NCBI RefSeq assembly: GCF_001522545.3
Contig: NC_031768.1
Span: 94,987,669 to 95,051,668 of the forward strand
Source: Parus major
Taxonomy: Eukaryota > Chordata > Aves > Passeriformes > Paridae
Direction: 5' to 3'
Length of the DNA stretch: 64,000 nucleotides
A program made the translations under genes and the position numbers. The notes beneath the pieces were generated by a model. The model had not been told where the DNA came from and ran no database searches. It saw only the letters and a list, made by a program, of their open reading frames with translations. Every line of letters begins with the position of its first letter. The stretch's first letter is position 1. Positions 63,601 to 64,000 of this stretch are shown piece after piece.

Positions 63601-64000
63601 TAGAAGATTTGCTGTTCAGCACCAGCAAGTGTGTAGGGAACCAGCTGAATGGGAGAATCTGTCCACTCCTCTAAGTACTTAATGGGACACTTATTTCCCT
63701 TTTCTAAAGAAAGGCTGGTGACATCTGCATTTAGTTGAAGAAGCTAATGGCAGAGGGAGACAAGGAAAAAGGCTATGCTGTAAAGCAAGAGGACCAGGTG
63801 AATGTTCCTTTCAGGTCAAAAACACCCTTTCTTTCTCATCTGAGAGATGAGAGGCCCTCTACAGAAGAAAAAAAATGCTTTAACTACTGAAAAATTAAGT
63901 ATAATCTAGGACAGGAAGAAAGACTGTAGGTTTGGCAGAAAGGTGGAAATGTGTTCACAAAGGAGGCTGCCTCAGTTGTTAGATACAAGTGTGCAGTGTT
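60616..64000. other. Unassigned non-coding DNA
   Basis: No gene or repeat recognised. The stretch at about 62040-62500 carries many TAAT/ATTA and TTTATT motifs and little low-complexity sequence, so it is a candidate conserved non-coding element (see findings). The window ends inside ordinary sequence. Confidence 0.45.

Noticed and set aside
1..64000. CRISPR array, prokaryotic operon, tRNA or rRNA genes
   Set aside because: No regularly spaced repeats, no dense ORFs with ribosome-binding sites, and no cloverleaf or rRNA core sequences were seen; the repeat content is avian.

Overview
This window looks like vertebrate nuclear DNA, most likely from a bird and probably a songbird. The evidence is five clear pieces of CR1, the dominant avian LINE, in both orientations, with the typical CR1 3' end and its decayed ATTCTATG-type terminal repeats. 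A sixth, older piece keeps a reverse-transcriptase motif. There is also a well-bounded solo LTR that resembles passerine LTR families (recognised from memory, not searched). The DNA is AT-rich, has long A/T tracts and CpG depletion, and lacks long ORFs, which fits intergenic or deep intronic sequence. I see no bacterial or phage genes, operons, CRISPR array, tRNA or rRNA.

Layout: 1-1.9 kb is plain AT-rich DNA. About 1.93-2.50 kb is a CpG-rich patch. 7.26-7.92 kb is a minus-strand CR1 with a small internal duplication. 13.03-13.40 kb is a plus-strand CR1 3' end. 20.00-20.61 kb holds two CR1 3' ends in opposite orientation, almost abutting. 25.08 and 26.68 kb carry a 48-bp direct repeat. 28.37-28.68 kb is a compact CpG island with a strong G-quadruplex motif, the best promoter candidate here. 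40.0 kb has a perfect 12-bp palindrome. 40.58-41.21 kb is the solo LTR with a 4-bp target duplication. 42.53-42.63 kb is a 51-bp tandem duplication. 43.56-43.80 kb is the LINE reverse-transcriptase relic. 46.85-47.53 kb is a third long CR1. 53.56-54.08 kb is the longest ORF (171 codons, minus), unassigned. 55.79-55.89 kb is a 55-bp tandem duplication. 60.43-60.62 kb is a CR1 of a different 3' subtype.

I could not assign any protein-coding gene. A few short open stretches with plausible splice signals are recorded as leads only. I found no convincing sign of a previously undescribed biological system. The most useful follow-ups are the two CpG islands (possible lncRNA or gene promoters), the 171-codon ORF, the unexplained 48-bp dispersed repeat and the inverted CR1 pair.
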